Below, piece by piece: positions 47,393 through 56,210 of a DNA stretch of 64,000 nucleotides (position 1 is its first letter; each line of letters opens with the position of its first letter). Origin of the DNA: an uncultured Flavobacteriaceae bacterium. GTDB taxonomy: Bacteria > Bacteroidota > Bacteroidia > Flavobacteriales > Flavobacteriaceae. Under the pieces are notes generated by a model, which worked only from the letters and a program-made list of their open reading frames with translations, had not been told where the DNA came from and ran no database searches. The position numbers and the translations under genes were made by a program. The stretch covers positions 1-64,000 of the forward strand of contig CALLUG010000002.1 in assembly GCA_938011315.1 (NCBI GenBank). Direction: 5' to 3'.

Positions 47393-48718
47393 ATGGAATC
47401 ATTACAAAAAGGAAACAAAAAGTTACTGAACGCTTGGGCGTTTTATGATTGGGCAAATTCGGTATATAGTTTAGTTATTTCTTCTGCAATTTTTCCCATT
47501 TACTATGGAGCATTAACTTTAGTCAAAGATCAAGACACAGGCGAAATACTTAACGATACAATTATATTTTGGGGTTATCATTTTAATAATGACACCTTAA
47601 TTTCTTATGTTACTGCTGCAGCATTTTTAGTTGTTGCTATACTTAGTCCTCTACTCAGTAGTATCGCAGACTTTGTAGGAAACAAAAAAGTATTTATGAA
47701 ATTTTTTTGCTATTTAGGAGCTTTCTCTTGTATCGCTCTATTTTGGTTTTCAATAAATCATTTATGGTTTGGGTTACTCTGTTACTTTTTAGCATTAATA
47801 GGTTTTTGGGCGAGTTTAGTTTTTTACAATTCATATTTGCCAGACATCGCTTTTCCAGAGCAACAAGATCGTATTAGTGCAAAGGGATACGCCCTAGGCT
47901 ATATTGGGAGTGTTATTTTATTGTTGATTTGCCTTACAATAATCTTAATGCATCGTAGTTTTGGATTTAAAGATGAAACGCTACCAACAAAATTATCTTT
48001 TGTGCTTACCGGTATTTGGTGGATTGTATTTAGTCAATACACATATCGTTACCTTCCTAAAGCGAATCATAGTAGAAAAAAAATAAGCAAAAAAGTTATT
48101 TTTAGTGGTTTTAAAGAGTTGATTAATGTTTGGAAAAACATTAGAGCCAATCGCCATTTAAAAAGATATTTGTTAGCTTTTTTTGTTTATAGTATGGCTG
48201 TACAAACTATAATGCTTGTGGCTACTTATTTTGGTATTGAAGAGCTAGACTGGGGGACAACAAACGCCACCACAGGATTAATCGTTAGTATTCTTTTAAT
48301 TCAATTAATTGCAATTTTTGGAGCTTTACTAACGTCTAGACTATCTGCTAAAATCGGAAATATTAATACACTTATTATATTAAATTTAATATGGACAGGC
48401 ATTTGTATTTTTGCATATACAATTACAACTCCCAATGAGTTTTATGTTACAGCAGCAGTGGTAGGATTAGTTATGGGAGGCATACAATCATTATCTAGGT
48501 CTACGTATTCTAAATTTATTCCTAAAAACGAAACTGATACAGCATCATACTTTAGTTTTTATGATGTTTCAGAAAAAATAGGCATTGTATTAGGAATGCT
48601 AAGCTATGGTTACGTTACTCAAAAAACAGGAAGTATCCGGTATACCATTCTATTTTTTATTGTGTTTTTTATTTGGGGCATTATACTGCTATTTAGAGTT
48701 CCTAAAACAATGCAGTAA
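47393..48718 (+). CDS. MFS transporter, UMF1 (Atg22-like) family
   Basis: The protein has 441 residues and about 12 membrane segments. The opening LLNAWAFYDWANSVYSLVIS is the family signature, and GFWASLVFYNSYLPDIA and MGGIQSLSRSTYSKFIP follow in the usual places. Members are broad-specificity or amino-acid effluxers; the substrate here is unknown. Its start codon lies directly after a terminator, which leaves no room for a normal leader unless transcription reads through. Confidence 0.9.
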   Translation: MESLQKGNKKLLNAWAFYDWANSVYSLVISSAIFPIYYGALTLVKDQDTGEILNDTIIFWGYHFNNDTLISYVTAAAFLVVAILSPLLSSIADFVGNKKVFMKFFCYLGAFSCIALFWFSINHLWFGLLCYFLALIGFWASLVFYNSYLPDIAFPEQQDRISAKGYALGYIGSVILLLICLTIILMHRSFGFKDETLPTKLSFVLTGIWWIVFSQYTYRYLPKANHSRKKISKKVIFSGFKELINVWKNIRANRHLKRYLLAFFVYSMAVQTIMLVATYFGIEELDWGTTNATTGLIVSILLIQLIAIFGALLTSRLSAKIGNINTLIILNLIWTGICIFAYTITTPNEFYVTAAVVGLVMGGIQSLSRSTYSKFIPKNETDTASYFSFYDVSEKIGIVLGMLSYGYVTQKTGSIRYTILFFIVFFIWGIILLFRVPKTMQ

Positions 48719-48893
48719 GATATTTATGGGATTCATTTAAAATTAGCATAGCTTTTAAGTTAATTATGCTTTTTAGGTTCATATAATTTTCTATTCTCAA
48801 AAAGTGTTTATTGCATAAAAACAATAATAGGAGAAATAATGATGAAAAATACATTAAAATATATTAAAATAATCATAATATATTAATAGATGT

Positions 48894-48923
48894 TTGGTCA
48901 TTAACTTTGTTTAACTATTTTTG
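48894..48923 (+). promoter_or_regulatory. Promoter of the 75-residue protein gene
   Basis: TTG (48894-48896) and TATTTTTG (48916-48923) are 19 bases apart, a full consensus match, 27 bases before the start codon. Confidence 0.75.
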
Positions 48924-48950
48924 TTTGATAAGAAACAGATATAATTAGCT

Positions 48951-49178
48951 ATGGACTTAATAGAAGAAGCACTGGAATTTGAGAAAGCAAAAATGAGTCA
49001 TATGTCTACAAGTGATAGAGTAAAAGCATCGCGAGAAGCCAAACGAATTATTTTAGCATTAAATGAGGTTTACAAAGAATCTAAGGATGCAAATATTATG
49101 GATATTATGAAAAGATTGACTGCAAAGAAAAAGAGAATAGAAATCCGATTAAAAGGAAGACCAGACCCTGGGTTTTAA
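48951..49178 (+). CDS. Small charged protein, function unknown
   Basis: The protein has 75 residues, highly charged and probably helical (LIEEALEFEKAKMSH, VKASREAKRIILALNEVYKE), ending in a basic RLTAKKKRIEIRLKGRPD tail. No signal peptide or membrane segment. It has its own perfect promoter and is conserved-looking in composition. I recognise no family. RNA or DNA binding by the basic tail is a guess. Confidence 0.7.
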   Translation: MDLIEEALEFEKAKMSHMSTSDRVKASREAKRIILALNEVYKESKDANIMDIMKRLTAKKKRIEIRLKGRPDPGF

Positions 49179-49289
49179 AATTGGTCAACTTATCGTCTTA
49201 GTCTTCTTCAACATATCTAAAGTGTAAAACTACCTAAATCTAAAAATTAACTCGATCTCTTAAAAAAACAAAAACACTGGCTAAAAACG

Positions 49290-49748
49290 ATGATTGTTAG
49301 AAGTATTATTTTTTTAATTATTAACTTTCTGGGTTTAGGGGTTGGTTCGTTTTTTACAAAAAAAGGAGTATCATCTACTTGGTACCAAAGCTTAAGTAAG
49401 GCACCTTGGACACCCCCAGGTTGGGTGTTTGGCGTGGCATGGACATGTATTATGATTTGTTTTGCTACATATATGGCTTTTGTTTGGAAATATACTGTAA
49501 ATACTAAAACACTTATATTACTATTTGCAACACAATGGTTACTCAACGCTCTATGGAATCCTGTTTTTTTCTATTATCATAATACTACTTTAGCATTAAT
49601 CATTATAATTGCGTTGCTTATCTTAATTACAATTTTTATAGGTTATTATTGGAAAAGCTTAACTATAAAATCTCTGTTTATAGCACCTTATTTTGTTTGG
49701 TTACTAATAGCTACCTCCTTAAATTTCTACATTGTACTAAAAAACTAA
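49290..49748 (+). CDS. tspO: Tryptophan-rich sensory protein, TspO/MBR family
   Basis: The protein has 152 residues with five membrane segments. Family hallmarks are the first-loop motif WYQSLSKAPWTPPGWVFGVAWT and the later QWLLNALWNPVFFYY. TspO proteins bind porphyrins and related hydrophobic ligands in the membrane. The stop codon overlaps the end of the convergent methyltransferase gene by four bases. Confidence 0.93.
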   Translation: MIVRSIIFLIINFLGLGVGSFFTKKGVSSTWYQSLSKAPWTPPGWVFGVAWTCIMICFATYMAFVWKYTVNTKTLILLFATQWLLNALWNPVFFYYHNTTLALIIIIALLILITIFIGYYWKSLTIKSLFIAPYFVWLLIATSLNFYIVLKN

Positions 49749-50290
49749 ACAAAATTTACGCAGTTATAAATAATTGCAGGTGGCATATTAAAAAAGCAAA
49801 ATTGTGTACTCAACTCTTTAAAATTCGTTTCAAGAATTTTCTTGTCATTTTTTGAATATTGGTATTGAATAAACTGCCCTTTATCCTTTAAAACAAATTT
49901 AACATTGCGTATTAGTTGTTCTTTAAACGTTTTATTAATATTTGCTAACGGTAATGATGAAATAATAATATCAACATCATTATAACCAAAATCTGACCTA
50001 AGTTTTTCTACCGACTGATTAAAAATCGTTAACCTGTCGTCTTTAAATGCGCTTAGATGTGGTATAAAATTGTTGTTAATTTCGTAAGTATATAATCTAG
50101 ACTTTGGGCTAATTTTATCTAAAATCTCTTTAGTAATTACACCATCTCCGGCACCTAACTCTACAACGGTTAGAGGTTGGTCTGAGGATAAAGATTCAGT
50201 AAGTTTTTTAGCTAAAAATTTAGAACTTCTAAATAAACTACCTGTCTGTTTTATATTTTTAAAAGCGCTAAGCGTAAAAGATTTTGGCAT
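49745..50290 (-). CDS. Class I SAM-dependent methyltransferase, phospholipid N-methyltransferase-like
   Basis: The protein has 181 residues from the ATG at 50290 (MPKSFTLSAFKN). The SAM site is VVELGAGDGVITKEIL, with LYTYEINNNFIPHL and IIISSLPLANI following. The opening resembles PmtA-type enzymes (a short amphipathic helix, then SSKFLAKKL). A longer frame begins at 50404, overlapping the ABC gene stop as ATGA. It would add 38 hydrophobic residues and a possible membrane anchor, so the start is open. It follows the LolD-like ATPase gene; lipid methylation is inferred. Confidence 0.78.
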   Translation of the reverse strand: MPKSFTLSAFKNIKQTGSLFRSSKFLAKKLTESLSSDQPLTVVELGAGDGVITKEILDKISPKSRLYTYEINNNFIPHLSAFKDDRLTIFNQSVEKLRSDFGYNDVDIIISSLPLANINKTFKEQLIRNVKFVLKDKGQFIQYQYSKNDKKILETNFKELSTQFCFFNMPPAIIYNCVNFV

Positions 50291-50400
50291 ACGAATTAAT
50301 AAGTAATCGTCATAAATTATTGCTAAAGATAAGAATAAAAACGTTTTTTGTAGTATTACAGTAGTAATAAAAAAAGAAAAGTATAAAGGGTTTAAAAAAA

Positions 50401-51063
50401 TCACTCCATAATTTTTCCATCAACCATAGTAAGCTTACGATCTGCCATATTTGCTAATTCCTCGTTATGAGTCACAATAACAAATGTTTGCTTAAAGGTG
50501 TCTCTTAATTTAAAAAACAAATTATGCAAATTAGTTGCGGACTCGCTATCTAAATTGCCAGAAGGCTCATCGGCAAAAATAAGCTTTGGATTGTTAATAA
50601 GTGCTCTAGCAACAGCAACGCGTTGTTGTTCTCCTCCAGATAGATTTTTGGGTTTATGATGTATCCTATGCGACACTCCTAAAAAAGATAATAACTCTTT
50701 TGCATAAGCCTCTACCTCTACTTTAGAGGTTCCTTTTATGTAGGCAGGGAGACAGACATTTTCTAAAGCAGAAAACTCAGGAAACAGCTGATGAAACTGA
50801 AATATAAAGCCAATATTTTCGTTTCTAAATTTAGCCATTTCTTTTCCTGATAATCCATTAATAACAGTATCGTTAATAATTAATTCAGAATTTTCAGTTT
50901 TAGTCGCCGTATCTAAAGTTCCTAAAATTTGAAGTAATGTTGTTTTTCCTGCTCCAGAGGGACCAACTATTGATATTATCTCACCACTCTTAATATGCAA
51001 ATCAACCCCTTTTAGTACTTGAAGTTGATCGTAATTTTTGGATATGTTTTTAGCTAATATCAT
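50401..51063 (-). CDS. ABC transporter ATP-binding protein, LolD-like
   Basis: The protein has 220 residues. Walker A VGPSGAGKTTLLQILGTLD, signature LSGGEQQRVAVARAL and Walker B LIFADEPSGNLD identify an ATPase of the LolD/MacB group, which powers lipoprotein release or export with FtsX-like permeases. No permease gene is adjacent; it must be encoded elsewhere. Its stop overlaps a possible methyltransferase start in ATGA form. Confidence 0.92.
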   Translation of the reverse strand: MILAKNISKNYDQLQVLKGVDLHIKSGEIISIVGPSGAGKTTLLQILGTLDTATKTENSELIINDTVINGLSGKEMAKFRNENIGFIFQFHQLFPEFSALENVCLPAYIKGTSKVEVEAYAKELLSFLGVSHRIHHKPKNLSGGEQQRVAVARALINNPKLIFADEPSGNLDSESATNLHNLFFKLRDTFKQTFVIVTHNEELANMADRKLTMVDGKIME

Positions 51064-51116
51064 TGCACAAAAAAATGAGAAGTGAAAGTACTGCTTTTAT
51101 AAACCTCAGACAATGT

Positions 51117-53573
51117 TTAAGTAGATTTCTTCTTAAATATATTTTTTACATTATTATAATCTATAAAATAAACAATACGTAACGATAGCGTGTGGCGTAT
51201 AGGTTGATTGAAAAGTGTATCTAAACTATCGGTATAACTAATGTCTCCTTGTTGGTCTCTATTAAAAATTTGATTTCTATATAGTAATATTGCTTGACTT
51301 CCGGGAGCAAAACGCCAATTAAAACTCAAATCCAGATTCCAAATATTAAAATTAGTATTGGGATCGTTAGCTTCTGTAATTTCAAAATCGGTTAGGCTTC
51401 TAGAACCATTATCATTTAACACAAAAAACGTATTATCACTATAATCTGCAGTACTCCAAAAATTCCTAAAACTTAAATTGAGAGCTTTATATGAGTCAAA
51501 ATTATAGCTCGCTGTTAGTGAATTCTCCAAGCTGGTAATATCTCGTTGACCTAAAAACACTTCGTCATTTTGTGCAGATACAAAACCAAAATTTTTATCT
51601 CTTAAGGTGTACTCAGTGCGCCAAACAACCAAAAAATTGTCTGAAAAACGATACCTTGGCGCAAATTGAATTTGATAATCTGTTTGTGGGTCAGCAAAAA
51701 AGTTACGGTAACGTACATTGAAATCTAATGCGAATTTTTTTCTAAAATCTGTAGAGATAAAAACTCTAGTGCCCACATTAGAGCTAAAGGTTACAAAACG
51801 CCCCGGTACTCTAGGTTCAAAAAAATTATCGTCATCACTATTATAATCAATATTAGCTCCAAATGAAAAGCGCTTTGGCGTAAAGAAAAAAGAATTTAAA
51901 GATAATGAATTTCTAGTTTGCACTGAAGGTTCAAACAAGCGTCTGTGATTAAATCTTAAATTAACGCGATAAAAATTAAACTGTTTTGTGGGCTTAAAAA
52001 TTTCATAAGACACTTCGGCTGCAGAATTATTAAAGTTGTTACGTAGTAATAACCCTAAATCGTTACTATCGTAGGTGTCATCTGCAATTTCATTTTGTAA
52101 ACGCCACCTAAAATTACCTTTTGTTTTTCGAAGTTGAAAATCTGTTCTATAACCCGTAGTGGTTACCCCCTCCTCTCTTACTCGACTGTGCCTTATACCT
52201 GTACTTAAATTATACGAATTTTTTTTGTTTGATAAATTTGCTAAAGCCCCTGTTACATTTGCGTCTCTAAAATTACCTGATCGTGTAACGTTAGTATTAA
52301 TTAGACTTACAGATGAGTTTTTGTTAAATTGTTGGTCTAAAACAACAATATTGTAGTTAGCAAGTCCCTCTGTGGTAACTTCTCGGGTTTCGCCAGTAAT
52401 TGTATCTCTAATAACACCGTTAGTTTCTGCCGTAATAGCGTTCAAGAAACCTATACCGAGTTTATGTTTAGTTCGTCCAGAAATTTTAATTGCATTCAAG
52501 ACATCAACCTCACTTGGGTTGTCAATTACAACTTCATTCGCTTCAAGACTACTTGTAGTATTACCACTTTGAGTTGGACCATTACCAATACGCCTACTAA
52601 AAAACAATCCTCCTCTATTAAACAACTCTGTACCTTCTGTAAAGAAAGCTCTATTTTCTCCAAAAGCTTGTTCAAAAGGCCCTAAATTTAATCTAACATT
52701 ATCAAAAGCGGCTTGACCAAAATCGGGTATTAAGGTTGCATCTAGAGTAAAATTGTCACTAAGTCCATATTTAATATCTAGCCCTGCACTAAAATTATTT
52801 TCGGAATCACCATCAAAAGTTGTAATATCGCTTTGTACAAACGGAAATAAAATAAGGCGTAATGGTGGGTTAATATTTTTAACGCCACTAACAATTCCGT
52901 TGTATAAAGACCTAGAACCTACCTGTCTATTAACATGATTCCAAGAGTACTGTTCATTAAGATGTACAATGCGTCTAAAAAAATTAATACTCCAATCCTG
53001 AATTTCAGTTTCGGGAAACCTTAGGGCATTATAAGGAATTCTATATTCTGCATACCATCCTTTATCATCGTAAGAAATATTACACTTAAATACGACATTA
53101 AAATTAAAATCTTCTCTTCCGTTCTCACTTCTAGCATCTGCTATTGTCCCTGCACTAGTAACGTAGAAGTTAGTGTCGTTTATGCCATCATTGAGAGTAT
53201 TGATACTAATAAAAAAATTATCAGCCTGTACACGAATGTTATCTCGTTGGCTAAACTGTTTTAGGATTCTTTCAGGCTCATTATCAAAGAGAGACACCGC
53301 AAAATAAACAGCCTTATCATCGTAAGCCATTTTAACTTCTGTTTTATGGGTATCACGTTCGTTTCCAGTATTATTAGGTTCTAGCATAAAAAAATCACCA
53401 TATACAGGTAAATCTTTCCATACAGAATCGTCTAGCTTTCCATCAATTTTAGGAGGGACATCTATTCGGGTAGCTACAATTGTTTTTTTAGTGTCTAAAA
53501 CTTGTTGCTGCTGTGCTGTGTTAATATTACAAAAAGTAGCACTTATTATAATGACTAAATAAATAGATCTCAA
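51117..53573 (-). CDS. DUF5916 outer-envelope protein with N-terminal CBM9-like domain
   Basis: The protein has 818 residues with a signal peptide (MRSIYLVIIISATFCNINTAQ). Residues about 30-230 form a CBM9/DOMON-like beta-sandwich (PPKIDGKLDDSVWKDLP, VKMAYDDKAVYFAVSL, WYAEYRIPYNALRFPE). The remaining 580 are DUF5916, predicted beta-barrel-like, rich in alternating strands and Asn/Asp turns, ending YFIDYNNVKNIF. The combination is common in Bacteroidota and is often called a carbohydrate-binding protein, though the ligand is unknown. A -7 box TAGATTTG on the minus strand lies upstream. Confidence 0.88.
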   Translation of the reverse strand: MRSIYLVIIISATFCNINTAQQQQVLDTKKTIVATRIDVPPKIDGKLDDSVWKDLPVYGDFFMLEPNNTGNERDTHKTEVKMAYDDKAVYFAVSLFDNEPERILKQFSQRDNIRVQADNFFISINTLNDGINDTNFYVTSAGTIADARSENGREDFNFNVVFKCNISYDDKGWYAEYRIPYNALRFPETEIQDWSINFFRRIVHLNEQYSWNHVNRQVGSRSLYNGIVSGVKNINPPLRLILFPFVQSDITTFDGDSENNFSAGLDIKYGLSDNFTLDATLIPDFGQAAFDNVRLNLGPFEQAFGENRAFFTEGTELFNRGGLFFSRRIGNGPTQSGNTTSSLEANEVVIDNPSEVDVLNAIKISGRTKHKLGIGFLNAITAETNGVIRDTITGETREVTTEGLANYNIVVLDQQFNKNSSVSLINTNVTRSGNFRDANVTGALANLSNKKNSYNLSTGIRHSRVREEGVTTTGYRTDFQLRKTKGNFRWRLQNEIADDTYDSNDLGLLLRNNFNNSAAEVSYEIFKPTKQFNFYRVNLRFNHRRLFEPSVQTRNSLSLNSFFFTPKRFSFGANIDYNSDDDNFFEPRVPGRFVTFSSNVGTRVFISTDFRKKFALDFNVRYRNFFADPQTDYQIQFAPRYRFSDNFLVVWRTEYTLRDKNFGFVSAQNDEVFLGQRDITSLENSLTASYNFDSYKALNLSFRNFWSTADYSDNTFFVLNDNGSRSLTDFEITEANDPNTNFNIWNLDLSFNWRFAPGSQAILLYRNQIFNRDQQGDISYTDSLDTLFNQPIRHTLSLRIVYFIDYNNVKNIFKKKST

Positions 53574-53736
53574 TTTATATTTTTTTGAATGTAAATTAAC
53601 TTAATTAATTTTTGTGCAAATCTACATTTAGTCCTTTTTGCTAAGTCATAACTAAACGTTAAAAATGTATCATAATCTTTTATAAAGGTTATTAATATTA
53701 CTAATTTTGACACTATTAAATTAATGATATTATATT

Positions 53737-54282
53737 ATGGATGAAACTTTAAGTACAGCAATTTTAGCTGGAGGGTGTTTTTGGTGTACAGAGGCTGTAT
53801 ATACTAGAGTAAACGGTGTACAAGACGTAAGCTCTGGCTATACTGACGGCTTTGTAAAAAACCCAGCTTACAGAGAAGTTTGTACAGGTAAAACAGGACA
53901 CACTGAAGCTATTAAAATTATATTTGACACTAGCAAAGTTTCATTTGCAGAACTTTTAGAAATTTTTTTCGCAACTCATGACCCTACAACATTAAACAAA
54001 CAAGGTAATGATGTTGGAACACAATATCGATCTGGTATATATTATACAAATCAAGAGCAAAAAGAGATAGCAGAAACCGTTGTAAAAGAATTACAAGCAT
54101 CAGCCATTTTTGAAAACCCTATTGTTACTGAAATAAAAGCTTTTAAAGAATTTTATGACGCAGGAGACGATCACAAAGCCTATTATGATAATAATAAGCA
54201 ACAAGGCTATTGCCAATTTATAATACGCCCAAAAATTGAAAAATTGAAAACATTATTTGCCGATAAATTAAAATTAAGATAA
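53737..54282 (+). CDS. msrA: Peptide-methionine (S)-S-oxide reductase
   Basis: MsrA repairs methionine-S-sulfoxide. The protein has 181 residues. The catalytic motif is GGCFWCTEAVYTRVNGV, with Cys14 as nucleophile and an unusual extra Cys17 where most MsrA have Gly. TDGFVKNPAYREVCTGKTGH and HDPTTLNKQGNDVGTQYRS follow. It lies nine bases before folE in the same direction, and so is likely co-transcribed. A -7 box TAATTTTG lies at 53702-53709. Confidence 0.95.
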   Translation: MDETLSTAILAGGCFWCTEAVYTRVNGVQDVSSGYTDGFVKNPAYREVCTGKTGHTEAIKIIFDTSKVSFAELLEIFFATHDPTTLNKQGNDVGTQYRSGIYYTNQEQKEIAETVVKELQASAIFENPIVTEIKAFKEFYDAGDDHKAYYDNNKQQGYCQFIIRPKIEKLKTLFADKLKLR

Positions 54283-54291
54283 TTTAAACTT

Positions 54292-54888
54292 ATGTCATAC
54301 AAAAAATTTGAAGAATACAATATAAAAACCATCGAGGGTATAAAGAATAATTATGATGCAATTATAAAAAAATTAGGAGAGGATCCTACCCGAGAAGGGC
54401 TATCAAAAACACCAGAGCGCGCTGCAAAAGCAATGCAATTTTTAACACAGGGCTACGAGCAAGATCCTGCTAATATCTTAAAAGGCGCTATGTTTAAAGA
54501 AGATTACGGTGATATGGTTATTGTAAAAGATATCGAACTCTATTCGTTGTGCGAGCACCACATTCTCCCTTTTTTTGGGAAAGCGCATATTGCTTACATC
54601 CCAAACGGTCATATCGTTGGCTTGAGTAAAATACCTAGAATTGTAGATGTTTTTGCTCGTAGGCTACAAGTGCAAGAACGCTTAACGCACGATATTTTAG
54701 AGTGTATCAATGATACTTTAAAGCCTAAAGGCGTTGCAGTTGTTATTGAAGCTTCGCACATGTGTATGATGATGCGAGGAGTACAAAAACAAAACTCTAC
54801 AACAACAACATCTGGTTTTAGAGGACAATTTCAGAAAATTGAAACTCGTAATGAATTTTTAAAACTTATAAGCTCTAATCTATCTTAA
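54292..54888 (+). CDS. folE: GTP cyclohydrolase I
   Basis: FolE opens GTP to dihydroneopterin triphosphate, the first step to folate and other pterins. The protein has 198 residues. The zinc ligands lie in [13 protein letters not shown] (Cys, His) and [11 protein letters not shown] (second Cys). The [20 protein letters not shown] and [17 protein letters not shown] signatures are intact. Downstream is a 480-base non-coding stretch. Confidence 0.97.
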   Translation: MSYKKFEEYNIKTIEGIKNNYDAIIKKLGEDPTREGLSKTPERAAKAMQFLTQGYEQDPANILKGAMFKEDYGDMVIVKDIELYSLCEHHILPFFGKAHIAYIPNGHIVGLSKIPRIVDVFARRLQVQERLTHDILECINDTLKPKGVAVVIEASHMCMMMRGVQKQNSTTTTSGFRGQFQKIETRNEFLKLISSNLS

Positions 54889-55370
54889 GTTCTAAGTGAT
54901 TTTTTTATTCAAATTATAGCATAACAAATTCTTAAAGTAACACATCAAAGTATCACATATAACTAAATAATACTTTATTTAAATAGATTAATATCAACAT
55001 AAAGGCTTAAAAATTAAATTTACTCAATTATATAAGTAAGCTTATAGTAAAAAGCTAGACTTAATTAATTATTTGATATGATTGTGTGTAAGCCTATTAC
55101 AGTTTAATTATATACCTACACTTTGTAATTAAAACTTAAACATTGAAGTAATAAAATTAAAAATTACTTTCACATATTTAACATAATAATATCACTTTAA
55201 TATTATGTTGTGCTATATTTTTTTGTTTTTTTTTAATAAAGTTTATATTAATTTTATTATATTTGCTTTATAATCTAAATTTAACGTCTATAGCATAACA
55301 TTACTTTTAACATTTAATAACCCCAAAGCACGATCTTTAATGCAATATTTAAGATCTATGTTAAAAATTA
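54889..55370. other. Long AT-rich intergenic stretch upstream of the sigma factor
   Basis: About 480 bases with very low GC. A -7 box TATATTTG lies at 55258-55265, without a well-spaced TTG, followed by a leader of about 100 bases before the sigma gene. No reading frame, tRNA or clear hairpin is seen. Its length suggests regulatory DNA or a small RNA I cannot identify. Confidence 0.5.
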
Positions 55371-55376
55371 ATGATT

Positions 55377-55961
55377 ATGAAAAACGTAGTTATCACAGAT
55401 GCCCTATTAGTTAGTGACTATATAGGCGGCAAAGAGAAATCACTTTCCACACTAATTGAAAGACACAAACACAAAATTTATAATTTTATTTACTCGAAAG
55501 TATATGACAGAGATGTTACAGAAGACATCTTTCAAGATACATTTATTAAAGTAATTCGTACATTAAAAAGAGGTAAGTACAACGAAGAGGGTAAATTTTT
55601 ACCTTGGGTAATGCGAATCGCAAATAACCTAGTAATAGATTATTTTAGAAAAAATAAGCGTATGCCAAAATTTGATAACTCAACAGATTTTGATATCTTT
55701 TCTGTAATAAGTGACACTGGTTTAAACGCAGAAAAAACAATGATTACAGATCAAATAAAAGAAGCTTTAAAGCAACTTGTTGAAAAATTACCTAACGACC
55801 AAAAAGAAGTACTCATATTACGAATGTATAACGATATGAGTTTTAAAGACATTTCAGAAAAAACCGGCGTTAGTATTAATACGGCTTTAGGCAGGATGCG
55901 CTACGCTATTATAAATTTGCGTAAGGTTATAGACAAGTATAACATTGTTTTAACAAATTGA
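55377..55961 (+). CDS. RNA polymerase sigma factor, ECF-like sigma-70 family
   Basis: The protein has 194 residues from the ATG at 55377 (an ATG two codons upstream is possible). Region 2 is visible as YDRDVTEDIFQDTFIKVIRTL and LPWVMRIANNLVIDYFRKNKR. Region 4 is LPNDQKEVLILRMYNDMSF with the helix-turn-helix DISEKTGVSINTALGRMRYA. No anti-sigma factor with a membrane domain follows, as would be usual for ECF groups. A 47-codon gene follows instead. Confidence 0.93.
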   Translation: MKNVVITDALLVSDYIGGKEKSLSTLIERHKHKIYNFIYSKVYDRDVTEDIFQDTFIKVIRTLKRGKYNEEGKFLPWVMRIANNLVIDYFRKNKRMPKFDNSTDFDIFSVISDTGLNAEKTMITDQIKEALKQLVEKLPNDQKEVLILRMYNDMSFKDISEKTGVSINTALGRMRYAIINLRKVIDKYNIVLTN

Positions 55962-56019
55962 TATAATAAATTAATTTTTAAGCCGTTATAATTACAACAA
56001 CAAACTAAAAACAGTAATT

Positions 56020-56163
56020 ATGGCAGAACTTTACATTGAAAATTTTGATGACACAGAATTATTCGAACCTAAAGAAGAAACAGTAAATTTTATTTTAAAT
56101 TACTCTAAAGCTTTGAAAATAATTAAACGTAATAGTTTAGAGTTTGAAATGCTCCAGAATTAG
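56020..56163 (+). CDS. Small 47-residue protein downstream of the sigma factor
   Basis: The frame MAELYIENFDDTELFEPKEE... ends at a TAG at 56161-56163 and reads 47 residues. The first half is acidic, and the second half helical and basic (NYSKALKIIKRNSLEFEML). It follows the sigma gene by 58 bases in the same direction and precedes a terminator at 56174-56210. The arrangement suggests co-transcription with the sigma gene. Whether it controls sigma activity is not known. Confidence 0.72.
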   Translation: MAELYIENFDDTELFEPKEETVNFILNYSKALKIIKRNSLEFEMLQN

Positions 56164-56173
56164 TTAGTTTGAA

Positions 56174-56210
56174 CAAAAAAAGTCTTAATTTTTATTAGGA
56201 CTTTTTTTTT
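56174..56210. terminator. Bidirectional terminator overlapping the nth stop codon
   Basis: A8-gtcttaat pairs with tattaggac-T9 around a short loop, with one G-U pair. It follows the 47-codon gene by ten bases and includes the stop of the convergent nth gene, so it can end both transcripts. Confidence 0.8.

Noticed and set aside
48839-48886. Fifteen-codon frame after aggag, upstream of the 75-residue protein
   Set aside because: Low-complexity lysine and isoleucine codons in very AT-rich DNA, with nothing after it. Strong Shine-Dalgarno sites are not typical of this phylum, so the match is likely chance.
54889-55370. Riboswitch or small RNA upstream of the sigma factor
   Set aside because: No conserved motif or strong hairpin can be read. 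It remains open but unsupported.
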